The notes below the pieces were generated by a model. The model did no database searches. It was not told the origin of the DNA and worked only from the letters and a program-made list of their open reading frames with translations. DNA of 64,000 bases from Eurosta solidaginis (Eukaryota > Arthropoda > Insecta > Diptera > Tephritidae), in the NCBI RefSeq assembly GCF_040869045.1, contig NC_090319.1, positions 381,563,601 through 381,627,600 of the forward strand. Direction: 5' to 3'. This document shows, piece after piece, positions 23,501 through 33,645 of this stretch. Both the position numbers and the translations under genes were made by a program. Every line of letters begins with the position of its first letter. Within the stretch, counting starts at the first letter, position 1.

Positions 23501-24151
23501 GTAACTGTTAGCACTTTACGAGCGTCTTTCAATTTGGAGAATTTTTGTACCAGTCCTTATGTATAGAGAACATTTGTACAGCCAAGGAATTTAGTTATAA
23601 ACGTAAAAGGCTTAATGACTTAACACAGTGCTATCTGTTTCCAAACTGATATTATGGTCAATCATGCACTGCCACAAAAGCCAGAGTGAGTAACAGTGAA
23701 CAATATTTTGTACAAAAACTCTACTCGAAGTTAATTGTGCTGCCCTCATTAGGGTAGGTACCTTGTCGTTGGTATGAGGGCTTAGCCGAACTCCGTAGCG
23801 CTCGACTATGAGGCGGAGCTGTTTAGGACTGGCATCTACGCCGCTTCGCCTCATAGGAGGGCGGCGGGATGTCGGTGACCAAGAACTGCCTACCCCTAAT
23901 CCAGGGTGTTATGCGGAACGTGCCTACTGGAGGATTTGCAGCCAAGGGATAAATTCGGCTGTATACGAACGGAGCCTTCCCGATACCACGCCACCTAGGG
24001 AAGTATTAATGGCCTTACCACAGTAAGGGGCGCTGCTGTGGCGGACGGTTCTTTCCCCGTATATAATACTGGACCGCTGAGCCCGCCTTGTCGGGCAGGT
24101 GGTTCTACGACCAAGATGAACGACTCATTGCCTAATTGTAATAAGGACGAA

Positions 24152-24678
24152 GTCTCCACCTTCCTCCATACAGAAGTAGACTTCTTCGTATTAACTTACC
24201 CACTCTGGAAAATCGGAGAATTTTACTGGGGGTATTGTTCATTCATAAGCTCATTATTGGAGAAATTAATTCTGGGGACCTTCTCAGCAGCTTGTTTTTT
24301 GCGGTTCCCCTAGAGTATCCAGACACTACGTTCCTTTCTGTTTACCCCTTTGTCGAGGAAACTTCGCTAAAAATAATCCTCTTCTTATCTGGTGCGCGGA
24401 CTACAATGAATTGTATAGCTGTATCAGTCTTGAATGTACCGGTCTAAGATTTCGGTATAAGATCTTATTTCTGCTCATATTTCTTATTATTATTATATTC
24501 TGAAATTAAAGTGTAATGTTCATTAATATATCTTTGTTTGTAATATAACATTGTTGAAATCTCGATATATCTTAAATTTTATCTTTTGAGTTGTATATTT
24601 ATATATCTTTTATATTATGCAGTCGACCATAGTTTGTCGTCGACTTTAAATAATAAATAAATAAATAAATAAATAATA
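24152..24678 (+). mobile_element. CR1/Jockey-like LINE 3' tail nested in the LOA-like LINE (copy A)
   Basis: A 5'-truncated LINE end inserted in ORF1 of the LOA-like LINE, as comparison with the uninterrupted element at 53.5-53.7 kb shows. It carries a damaged RT C-terminal frame (the copy B version reads LPPYRSRLLRINLPTLENRR), a 3' UTR ending in cgactttaaataat and an (AAAT)n tail of about seven units. Shared with copy B (39,335-39,864). Confidence 0.75.
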
Positions 24679-25042
24679 GAAAGGTACGGAGCAGAGGAAG
24701 TAAAAGAGCTCCCTCGCAGTACGGTGCAGCACTAAGAATTGTCCAACGCCCGGGAGCAGTGGTCGACCCAGCAGAAGTGGAGATCAAGCGCTTGGAATAG
24801 GCCCATGAGGCGGTAGAAGTAGGTCGAAGGCAGTTCGAAAGGTTTACTACTAGAAACCCTCGGTTCTTCAACCGGTATGAGGATAAAGAAGCGGCAGAAT
24901 GAAGAGGTAACGTTCGGCGGAAGTCGACAGGCCTGCTTTCGAAGTCGAAAAGGATCTCAAATACTCGAATACTCTAAACCAAAAGGGCAAGGGGAGGACG
25001 ACGACGTCACGACGAAGGCGCTGGAGGGGGACAAACAGCCCA

Positions 25043-25517
25043 ATGGTGCTGCGAGTCCTACAGATAAACCTCCAGCACAGTAAAGTGGCGTCGAGCGAAA
25101 TCCTCCTAACCCTTGAGGAGGGTTGGTTTGACGCGGCGCTGATCCAGGAGTCGTGGCTGCCATCGAGAGGAAAGGTTTCTGGACTTAGCGCGCGCGTATT
25201 TGGCGTTTACTATGCGCAAACGGAAGGACGGGTGCGAGCTGTAGTAATGGTAAGGAAACAGCTGCATTCATATATGTTGCCTAATTACACTACTAAGGAC
25301 CTCGTAGTGGTGGCCGTTGAGCAAGGGAATAAACAGGAACTTATCCTGGCATCCTGCTGCATGGCCCATGCTGCGGAAGTTCCACCGATGGAGTGCAAGA
25401 GGCTAGTACAGGACGAAGGGCGCAAAGGGCGGTTCGTCATAGGCACGGATACAAATGTGCACCACAATGCGTGGGGAGGAGCAGGTACGAACGAGAGAGG
25501 CGAGTCTTTATTATGTT
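25043..25517 (+). pseudogene. LOA-like LINE ORF2 endonuclease, N-terminal part (copy A)
   Basis: Apurinic/apyrimidinic-type endonuclease that nicks target DNA to prime LINE integration. Visible motifs: VLRVLQINLQHSKVASSE at the start, DAALIQESWLP, and the catalytic GTDTNVHHNAWGG. The SDH motif (SFSDHAYISF) lies after the MITE, at about 26,260-26,290. The insertion at 25,518 breaks the frame, and only about half of the domain is continuous. Confidence 0.85.
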
Positions 25518-26108
25518 CAGGCATGCTTAACCAACGAAACGATATCATTTCGTTACGATAATCAACGTTGATAAACGAAACGAAGTCATTTCGTTTCGTT
25601 TATTAACGTTAAGATCGTCAAATTAACGAAATGATTTCGTTTCGTTTTCTGCCATATCAAAACGAAATCAAATCGTTTATGTTGATTATTAATTTCAAAC
25701 TATGCTGGCAAAGCTGATTGATGGCGGAGTCATTAAAGGTGAAAGCATTAGCCAAGCTGATTGCAACTTTTCTCATGAATTTTGACAGTACGAACATTTC
25801 TCAGAGTATTTTTGACATTACCACCAACGAATTACACAAACAAATTACATAGAGTTTGTGTGTGTATGTGCGCTCGTTGTTGCCACCTTACGGCTTCACC
25901 ATTGCTATAGCATTGCCAGCACAATTCAAACATAAAGTATCACGTTTTTGTTAACGTTTTTAACGTTAACGAAAGCTTTTCGTTTCAGTTAAAAACGAGA
26001 TACAATTTATTTTGATAATTTCTTTATCGATAATATTTCGAAGTGTTTCAACGGAAACGGTGGAAATTTTTTGATAAACGATTAGCTTAACGTTAAGGTG
26101 CATCCCTG
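25518..26108. mobile_element. Non-autonomous hAT element (MITE), 591 bp, private to copy A
   Basis: Ends CAGGCATGCTTAACC and, from the other side, CAGGGATGCACCTTAAC. Perfect 8-bp target duplication attatgtt at 25,510-25,517 and 26,109-26,116. The undisturbed site is visible in copy B at about 40,690-40,700. The first ~100 bp, full of aacgaaacgaa/tttcgttt palindromes, match the 220-bp MITE in copy B; the ~440-bp core is unique and has no frame of interest. Confidence 0.95.
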
Positions 26109-26390
26109 ATTATGTTACATCCTGCAAACCAATTTGCAGATAGCCAACAGGGGAAATGTCCCTACATACATTGGTCCAAAATCCAGCAATGTGTTGGATA
26201 CCACATGGAGCTCCAAACGTGATATATCAAGGTATGATTGGATGGTTCTTGATAGAACATCCTTCTCCGACCATGCGTATATCAGCTTCAGCATCCCCCT
26301 AAAGAGGGTAGAGAAGGGAGGAACATTTAGAAACCCTAGGTCAAAAACTGGAACAACCCAAAGAGATTGCCAATGTGGAGGAACTGGAGG

Positions 26391-28066
26391 CTAGTAATAC
26401 TGATCTTTCAAATAACATCACGGCATGGATGCAGGGGCTAGAGGAAGCATATCAGAGTAAGGCAAAACAACTGCTCCTAAAGTACGCGAATATATTTGAC
26501 CAGGATGATTCTAAACCAGGCCGCACCAACGTTGTGAAACATCAAATTGACACTGGAGATGCGAGGCCGATCCGTCAAGCTCCACGCAGTGTTCCACTGG
26601 CGAAGCGGGAAGTTGTGAGTCAAATCATTCAAGAAATGAGCGACATCGGCGTCATCGAACCATCAGCTAGTCCATGGAGCTCACCGGTAGTACTTGTAAA
26701 AAAGAAGGATAGAAAAATTAGGTTTTGCGTGGACTACCGGAAGTTGAATGACGTAACGAAAAAGGATAGCTACCCATTGCCAAGAATTGACGACACTCTG
26801 GACTCGCTATCTGGTACGAAATGGTTTTCCACGCTGGACTTGAAAAGCGGCTACTGGCAAGTGGAGGTGAAGGAGGAAGATAAAGAGAAAACAACCTTCA
26901 GTGTCGGTGATGGTCTTTGGCAATTTACAGTGATGCCTTTTGGACTTTGTAATGCAACAGCTACTTTTGAGAGACTCATGGACCAGGTACTGAAAGGACT
27001 ACATTGGAAAACATGCTTGGTGTACCTGGACGACATCATCGTATTGGGCAAGAACTTTGATGAACATCTTAAGAACTTGGAGGAAGTTTTCCAGAGAATA
27101 GCTGGCGCTGGTCTGAAGTTAAGTCCCAAAAAGTGTGCGCTGTTTAAAAAGGAAGTCTATTATTTGGGTCACAAGGTAACGACAGAGGACATCTGCACTG
27201 CGAACGAAAAAATAGAGGCTGTACAGGATTGGTCAAGACCACAGAACCTACATGAATTGAGAAGTTTTCTTGGGCTGTGCACATATTACCGCCGATTTGT
27301 ACCAAATTTTTCCAGCGTAGCCCATAGCCTCCATGAGCTTACAAGAAAAAACACAGCTTTTGAATGGAAGAAGGAGCAAGAAGTGGCTTTCCAAACATTG
27401 AAGGAGCGTTTGTGCACTGCCCAAATGTTAGCATATCCGATTCCGGGAGCAACATTTATTCTAGATACAGATGCGAGTGGATATGCTATAGGAGGCGTTT
27501 TATCACAACTGGTCGATGGACAGGAGAAGGTAGTTGCATATTACAGCCGTTCGATTGGAAAACCAGAGAGGAACTACTGTGTTACGCGGAGAGAGCTGCT
27601 GGCATTGTTAGAGTGCATTAAACATTTTCACAAATACCTCTACGGCCAGCGATTCCGTGTCAGGACAGATCACGCAGCATTGAAATGGCTTCTGCAGTTC
27701 CGTAATCCGGAAGGACAATTGGCACGGTGGATCGAGCGACTTCAAAGCTATGACTTTTCCATTGAGCATCGAAAAGGTAGTACCCATGGAAATGCCGATG
27801 CAATGTCACGAAGGCCATGTAGTTTGGAATGCAAGCACTGTTCAAAGGCCGAGGCTAAAGAAGACATTATAGATATCCGGCTAATGACTATAATGTGTAC
27901 GGATGAATGGGACAAGGAACAACTAAGAAGGTGTCAGCTAGAAGATACAGATCTGTCACATGTTATGCAAGGGCTCGAACGAAACGAAAGACCAAGCAGA
28001 GAGGAGATGTCAGCAGAGAGTCCCTTTCGAAGTCATATTGGGCACAGTGGAAAAGTTTGGAATTGA
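26391..28066 (+). pseudogene. Gypsy pol part 1: reverse transcriptase and RNase H
   Basis: The frame opens in LINE text; gypsy sequence begins at about residue 6. The RT domain spans roughly residues 60-250: FCVDYRKLNDVT, WFSTLDLKSGYWQVE, MPFGLCNATATFE and the catalytic VYLDD (YLDD at residues 217-220). The connection and RNase H follow (FILDTDASGYAIGG, RRELLALLE, RVRTDHAALKWL), each with its acidic catalytic residue, then HRKGSTHGNADAMSRRPC. After about residue 545 a frameshift near 28,015 shifts the true pol frame, and the listed frame ends shortly after. Protease is missing. RT and RNase H look intact in sequence, but without gag, 5' LTR and a continuous frame the element cannot move by itself. 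Confidence 0.9.
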
Positions 28067-29235
28067 TATCCGGTTGCTTGCATCGAGTATGGGAGAGTGA
28101 GGATGGTCAATGCAAGAAGAAACTGATAGTTGTTCCCAGAAAGAGGATTCCTGACGTGCTCAGCGAGCTGCACAATGGTCCAAGTTGAGGCCATCTTGGA
28201 ATCACGACGACACTCGAGAAAATTAAGCAGAGTTTCTATTGGGTTGGTTGCCGTCAGTCGGTCACCGAGTGGATTGCCAATTGCGAGGTATGCAACAGAG
28301 CGAAAGGGCCCAAAACCCGAAGTCATGGCCAGATGAAGCAGTATATTTCAGGTGCACCATTTGAAAGGATCGCCATGGATGTCGCAGGTCCATGTCCTAC
28401 TAGAAACCGCGGAAACAAATACGTACTGGTGGTTATGGATTATTTCAGTAAATGGCCAGAGGTATACCCAATCCCAAACCAAGAAGCAGAAACAGTAGCA
28501 GAAGTGGTTAAAAACGAATGGGTTGCAAGGTATGGTGTACCAATGGAGTTACATTATGACCAAGGCAGAAATTTTGAATCAGCTCTGTTCCAAGAACTGT
28601 GCAAGAAGTTGGGCATTCGAAAAACACGGACAACTGCATTGCATCCTCAGTCCGATGGTATGGTGGAACGTTTCAATATAACATTGGAGGAGCATTTAAG
28701 GAAAGTAGTAGACAAGTACCATAAGGACTGGGATACACACATATCATTATTCTTGATGGACTACCGATCGGCAGTACATGACACAACGGGCCAAACTCCC
28801 GCAAAGGTAATTTTTGGCAATGACCTTCGACTGCCAGCTGATTTGAAGTATGGGATAGATGCCAATGCGGAGAGGAATGTCAAGAAATCCACTGATGTCT
28901 TAGAAGAAGAGCTGAGAGAGATACACGATCTGGTAAGGCAACGAGCAAAGGTTATGAGTGACAAGATGAAAGTGAGGTACGATAAAGCAATTAATTCGGA
29001 AGGGTTTCAGGAAGGAGATTTAGTGCTGCTATACAACCAACAACGAAAAAAAGGTTTGTCCCCGAAATTGCAGTGTAACTGGGAAGGCCCATACAAAGTT
29101 GTAAAACGGATCAGCGATGTAGTGTACCGCATACAAACCACTACCAAACCACGAACCAAAATGAAAGTGGTTCATTTGGAGAGATTAGCAGCGTTTAGAT
29201 CGAGAGATTTGTCTGATCGGGACGATCGGACTTAG
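28015..29235 (+). pseudogene. Gypsy pol part 2: integrase
   Basis: After the frameshift, the H2C2 zinc-binding region runs from about 28,130 to 28,330 (LSELHNG..., NCEVCNRAKGPK). It is broken by one in-frame TGA at 28,186-28,188 where related elements have Gly. From 28,333 a 300-codon frame holds the integrase core with its D,D-35-E residues (IAMDVAGPC, HYDQGRNFES, SDGMVERFN). A C-terminal GPY/F-type module follows (WEGPYKVVKRISDVVYRIQ) and the frame ends just before the LTR. Confidence 0.9.
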
Positions 29236-29246
29236 GTGGAGGGCAG

Positions 29247-29920
29247 TGTCACGGATATTAGCATCACTAAGCTATACCAAGCAGTATTTACGTCAATAAT
29301 CAAATCATGTATACACATATATAAGGCAGCCGAAAGAGATGTCACACACAGATGCATTTACTTATGCGCCTATGTATGCGCGAGAGACTGTAAACTACAA
29401 ACATTCACATCAATAATTCAATCATTATGTATCTACATAAACGAATAAATAATTGCGTCTACACATATGTACGTATACGAGCAGCGGAGCGGCAATGCAC
29501 AGACACATGCATATATCTTATCTGAGTTGTCACAAGAGAGAGCAATAATTTGTGCACGTAGTTGTGGCTGGCGATTTTTTAGCGAAACTAACTAGTAAGT
29601 TCTGGAAATCGAAGAGCCTAGAAGTATGCAGCGTAAACTATAAAAGCGGGGCAGGCGAGTAAGAAGTAATTCAGTTTGAGTTGAGCTATCAATCAGTTTG
29701 ATTAAGCACGCGATCTGGCGGCCAATAGTAGAGTTTCATTTGAGTTATCAATCAGTTTGGTTATTAAGCCAGCGAGTAGCAAAGTATAAGTGTTATTGTG
29801 AAGTACTTAATAAAGGCCATTTTTTTCATCATTCAATATTGGAGTTATTTATTCAACAGTTTAGTGATTCGAACTTAGCAGAGGATTGCAAATAAGAGGA
29901 TTTGCGGCAGATTCGTTACA
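29247..29920 (+). repeat. Gypsy 3' LTR, 674 bp
   Basis: Begins TGTCACGGATATTAGCATCA and ends GATTCGTTACA (TG...CA form). Internal U3 promoter: tataaaag at 29,639-29,646 with an initiator tcagttt at 29,671-29,677, 32 bp apart. An aataaa near 29,810 is a likely poly(A) signal. Its ends match a related solo LTR at 46,137-46,647. With the 5' LTR gone, no same-element LTR pair is available for dating. Confidence 0.85.
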
Positions 29921-30122
29921 ATATGTTTGTCTTTGCACCGAAGGAAAAAACCAAAAATATTGTGTACTCACATGCATTACAATAAGATACAATAATAAAA
30001 TGTTTTAAACGAAAATCTCACCAAATATGCGTACAAAATTCAATTCAATTTACAGAACAATAAACTAAATTATCCACAAACAAAACAGAAAAAATAACGC
30101 AACATTCATTCGATCTCGGGCG
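29921..30122. other. Spacer between gypsy LTR and duplication copy B
   Basis: About 200 bp of AT-rich sequence not found upstream of copy A. No gene or repeat recognised. Confidence 0.5.
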
Positions 30123-30200
30123 TTATTCTATTCGTAATATCCAAGTAATAGGCTAATATATTTTAAGTAGCCTATTTCTTGGATATTACGAATAGAATAA
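30123..30200. repeat. 33-bp-arm hairpin at the left edge of copy B
   Basis: Left arm 30,123-30,155 and right arm 30,168-30,200 are reverse complements with a single mismatch; the loop is 12 nt. The right arm is the collinear sequence shared with copy A (ggatattacgaatagaataa). The left arm is extra and present only here, so the hairpin was made at the duplication breakpoint. Confidence 0.9.
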
Positions 30201-30455
30201 GATTATTGCTCGGCTACATTCATGAAAGGTATGAAGTCTTTGGTACAGCAGAAGACAATACCAGTCTTTCTTCTTCTTTTATTTTAGTGCAAATGTAGAC
30301 CTCTCTGACCCAGTAATGCACACCTTTTTTCATGAAAATAGGTGCACTCTAAATTTTAAACCATATTTTATTTGGTGTACAAAAATGTTAAAGATTTAGG
30401 CTCAAACTTTTAACCGTTTATTTAAATTGCCTTCATTAAATACAAATAAGTTAAG

Positions 30456-31178
30456 TTAGTTTTTTTTCTCACTATAAGAACAACCTTCAGATTTTGCATC
30501 GTCAATCAATTTTTCTATGAAATCTACAATATCTGGATCAGCTGCATTTGCAGAATATAGCCTATTATAGCGGCTCGAAGTAGACTTAAATATTCCCACC
30601 GCACAAAGTTGTCCCTTCACGACGCCCGGTGCTCCAGCATCTTCAATACAAATTTCATCGTTACTTTTAGTACAATACATTTCTGTTCCTTGAATGTATT
30701 CCACACATTCATATGGGTTTACTACAGTTACTTCATATGTTACGAGTGTAAAAGGATGTCGGTCTGCATTCCATAAACTAATTTGAATCTTTCCCAAAAC
30801 TTCATCATCGCAAAGTGGTATTGCCACCACTCCATCTTTATCTTCAAAGGAGTTCTTCAGTTTTACTCCAGCTATATCCAATTTGCCTTTTTTGCATTTT
30901 CTATTATTAATCATTTGATAAACTACATCCTCTACTTCGCGATGCGCTCCACTCAAATTTTCTGAATTAGCTACAACGGTGATTAAATTTTTTTTGTCAT
31001 CGTTCAGGCATGTCGCAGCTGTGACAACTATTTGCATAGATACTAATGAGCCAGCACAACGATATTGTTTTTCCTCAAATAATGCTACCAAAAAACGCCA
31101 ATCAGTTTGCGCATTTATACGGGCCAATATACAGCTAAGAAGGACAACCAAGATCGCGATATGATTATGTAAATACAT
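30456..31178 (-). CDS. Secreted serine protease homolog (inactive trypsin-like), copy B
   Basis: 240 residues, single exon, TAA stop. Signal peptide of about 23 residues. Same inactive trypsin layout as copy A: TAATC with Thr56 for catalytic His, LDIAGVKL with Asp101 kept, EDAGAP with Ala181 for catalytic Ser. The GW of the SGWG-like motif has become LW (ISLWN). By eye about two thirds of residues match copy A. The N-terminal 80 residues are well conserved; the middle (about 84-165) and C-terminus differ strongly and include small indels. A stop replaces the Ser codon that lets copy A run about 20 residues further; matching sequence persists after it. Both copies keep full-length frames, so both are probably under selection. 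Confidence 0.85.
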   Translation of the reverse strand: MYLHNHIAILVVLLSCILARINAQTDWRFLVALFEEKQYRCAGSLVSMQIVVTAATCLNDDKKNLITVVANSENLSGAHREVEDVVYQMINNRKCKKGKLDIAGVKLKNSFEDKDGVVAIPLCDDEVLGKIQISLWNADRHPFTLVTYEVTVVNPYECVEYIQGTEMYCTKSNDEICIEDAGAPGVVKGQLCAVGIFKSTSSRYNRLYSANAADPDIVDFIEKLIDDAKSEGCSYSEKKN

Positions 31179-31247
31179 TTTAATTCCTGACTTTCTACAC
31201 TGCTCGTTAAGTATAAAGTAACTAAAGCAAGAAAAGTTTTGTGAGCG

Positions 31248-31258
31248 CTATTTATATA
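31248..31258 (-). promoter_or_regulatory. TATA box of SPH gene B
   Basis: TATATAAATAG on the minus strand, about 70 bp upstream of the ATG, identical to copy A. Confidence 0.65.
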
Positions 31259-31261
31259 CAG

Positions 31262-32540
31262 TGGTGAAGCTTGATGAAATTTCCGGGTGCGGTGCAAGTG
31301 CACGGTTAGCAATCTGAGCCTAAATTTTTAGCCATTAATGGGTTTAAACACTTTTTGAAACATTTTGCTACTAAATTGGAAACCTCTCAATTTAAAATTG
31401 TCTTTTTTAATTTTATTCAATTTCAATTTAAAACTTGTTTAAACAATAAGTTTAAAATATTAAAATTGTTTTAAAACAAAACAAAAAAGTTTAAAAACCC
31501 CAAAAATACAAACTCCTAGTCACTTCTGGGCTTAAAACGAAAGCAAAAGGTTTCAAACATCTAAAAATAGAAACTGGAATAGAAACATCTTGTTTTACAA
31601 CTTATCCTAAGAGTTTAAATTTGGTGCTGAAAATTCAAAAATAACAAATTTTATTTGTAAAAAGTGCTGAAAGTTATCGAATCTATTTCCAAAAATTTTG
31701 TTATACATATAAGATGTTGTGAAATGATTTCTTACACATTAGGTAGAGCAACTCTGTAGGAAAATTCTGTAGTTCAAAACTGGTGCGTTTATAGTCCATT
31801 CGGAACCTCCACTAGGCCCTCTATACCTTTTACATGCTTCCAACTGGCGAATTTAACATGGTCCTGGTTTGTTTGAGTTGCATTAACTTCTCTATAGGTC
31901 CGAACTAGATACATATTTCCACTTTGGAACGAGTTGGTTTATTGGAGCTATTTCGGTATTTCCAGACTAGTGTTAGAATGACAGCTGACTTGTTTTCTTG
32001 GTACTATTTCGTTGGTTCCGAAACAAAGAGAAAATTCTAAATGCTGCTTCTAGTACGATATTAGAGTATATATCGATACCTCCAAACCAGTGGAAAAGTT
32101 TGGGAAAAGAAATCATACTCGTAGTCGACGTTACTTAAAGCTAGTAGCAGTTTTTTTGTAGATAACATATTTCTCAAATTAAATATAAAAAATAAGACTC
32201 CAAGCTGTCGATTTTATAACTGGGTCAAATCTTGTTAGTACCGAACCTGTATTTATATCGTAATTTAGGTCTAGTTTCGAAACAGGAATGTGTGTCACTA
32301 GTTACTGACTGAAAGGATTTCTGGGAACCGTCCACTATTTTAAAATTTTATTTTTTGATAACTTTAAGTGTAGACTCCTCCAGTTTCAAATTGAAACCCA
32401 ATTCTATGCACTCCCTTTCAGGAAGATGATCAAAATCTATATTTAAACAAAATTTGGTTTGATAATATGTCCAAAATGTTTCAGATTTAGGCTCAAACTT
32501 TTTACCGTGTGCCTGCCAAAATCTTAAACCACTTATTGAT
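31262..32540. other. SPH upstream region, copy B
   Basis: Non-coding counterpart of 16,880-18,147 with scattered substitutions and small indels. No further gene seen. Confidence 0.5.
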
Positions 32541-32712
32541 AAAAGCGGCCGCCATGATGTGGTGGGAGCGTGCGTCGCAACACCAAAAATTCAGAACAAG
32601 TTTTTCAATTGGAAAAAAAATACGTCCAAACCAATTTGTAGGGAAAATCAAGAGGGAACGAGACGAGAATTCGAAGAGAAGTCCGGTCTAAATCTTCTCG
32701 GAGATAAATCGC
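32540..32712 (+). repeat. SINE-A, internally deleted copy (duplicate B)
   Basis: Head gccgccatgatgtggtgggagcg, a truncated middle, then aaaatcaagagggaacgaga and ggagataaatcgcg. Counterpart of 18,148-18,490 with most of the T-arm and central body deleted. Confidence 0.7.
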
Positions 32713-33645
32713 GTCAAGCACTAATTAATTTGTTTTTCTTTTTAATTTTTTATGGTTAATGCGTCAAGCGTAATACAAACCCTAAATTAGTTAAACAAAC
32801 TTTGATCTACCAAAATAATAAATTCAAGGTTGTTATGTTTGTTCTAGCGGAATGAAGTTAGCGCGTGTTTGGTAAAATATTTTGTTAATCTTTTTCAATG
32901 GAAATTTTAATTGTCCTTAATTGCTCGTTTCTATATTTGTGCAGTTGAATTGTTGTATTTAGTTCACACGTGTACAATGTGACAAGGAAATACCAGTGGA
33001 AAACTACCAGTGAAATATAATTTCGCAGATTGCTTTATATTACGAGTTTAAACTACATAGGCACCCGATTTCTTATTGGATCTGTAAGATATCTAATTAG
33101 AGTTTTAAATTTTTTAAGCTGAAGTATTTCATTCAAGCACTGGAACAGAAAGTTCTGCGAGTTTAGAATACCCTATAAATTTTTTAGTAATGACATAGTA
33201 GGCTTTGAATTAATTATTCTCAATTGGTGTGTTATATCATTTTTATACCCAGCTGTACTCAGGCCCGACGAGAGGGGAGGGGGAATGGGGGGATTCCCCC
33301 GGGCCCGGGGTTTCTGAGGCCCCGGTAGAGATGTGCTAAGAATTTTTTTAATTCAGGAGAGTTTTTAGTTGTTCCATGTGCAATTTTTAAGCCGAATTTC
33401 AAAAGCAACGAATATCTGCATTTCGTTTTAATTTCACTCGAAAACTAAATGTTATTTTTCCAGCGAAATAAAAAACTCGAAAATAACTGTTATTTTCTGA
33501 GCGGAAAATAAAAATTACCGTTATTTGTAATCAATGGATTAAAGTAACTTAAACTGACTGTGTAAATGCACACTATTCTGATATCACGCGCAATTGTGTT
33601 CACCATTCAGGTTCCGCATCCGATTCGACTATTGATAATGATTTT

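Larger units (their letters stand above)
15749..26390 (+). repeat. Segmental duplication copy A
   Basis: Collinear with copy B at 30,155-40,976 from aatatatttt (15,749) to gaactggagg (26,381-26,390). Shared order: SPH gene (minus), SINE-A, hAT transposon with SINE-B and RTE-like LINE inside, family C repeat, LOA-like LINE with a nested CR1 tail. By eye the SPH-side flanks are somewhat over 90% identical and the transposon-rich part is higher, apart from private insertions and deletions. The right edge is the join to a truncated gypsy element. Such a pattern could also come from an uncollapsed haplotype in an assembly. Confidence 0.9.
23743..26390 (+). mobile_element. LOA-like LINE, copy A, 3' truncated by the gypsy junction
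   Basis: The 5' region begins near ccctcattagggtaggtacc, matching the 5' end of the minus-strand relative at 54,068. ORF1 starts at MNDSLPNCNK (about 24,116) and is cut by a CR1-like LINE tail (24,152-24,678). Remnants of ORF1 (basic AHEAVEVGRRQF-type stretch) and the ORF2 endonuclease follow. The ORF2 sequence is split by a hAT MITE (25,518-26,108) and stops at 26,390, where gypsy pol begins. Reverse transcriptase and 3' end are absent here but partly present in copy B. Confidence 0.85.
26391..29920 (+). mobile_element. Ty3/gypsy LTR retrotransposon, 5'-truncated (pol and 3' LTR)
   Basis: Starts abruptly in pol at the junction with LINE sequence. There is no 5' LTR, primer-binding site, gag or protease. 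Contains RT, RNase H, integrase, a purine-rich tract (ggtggagggcag, about 29,235-29,246) and an LTR. No env frame lies between integrase and LTR. It lies between the two duplication copies and has no counterpart at the left edge of copy A. Confidence 0.9.
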
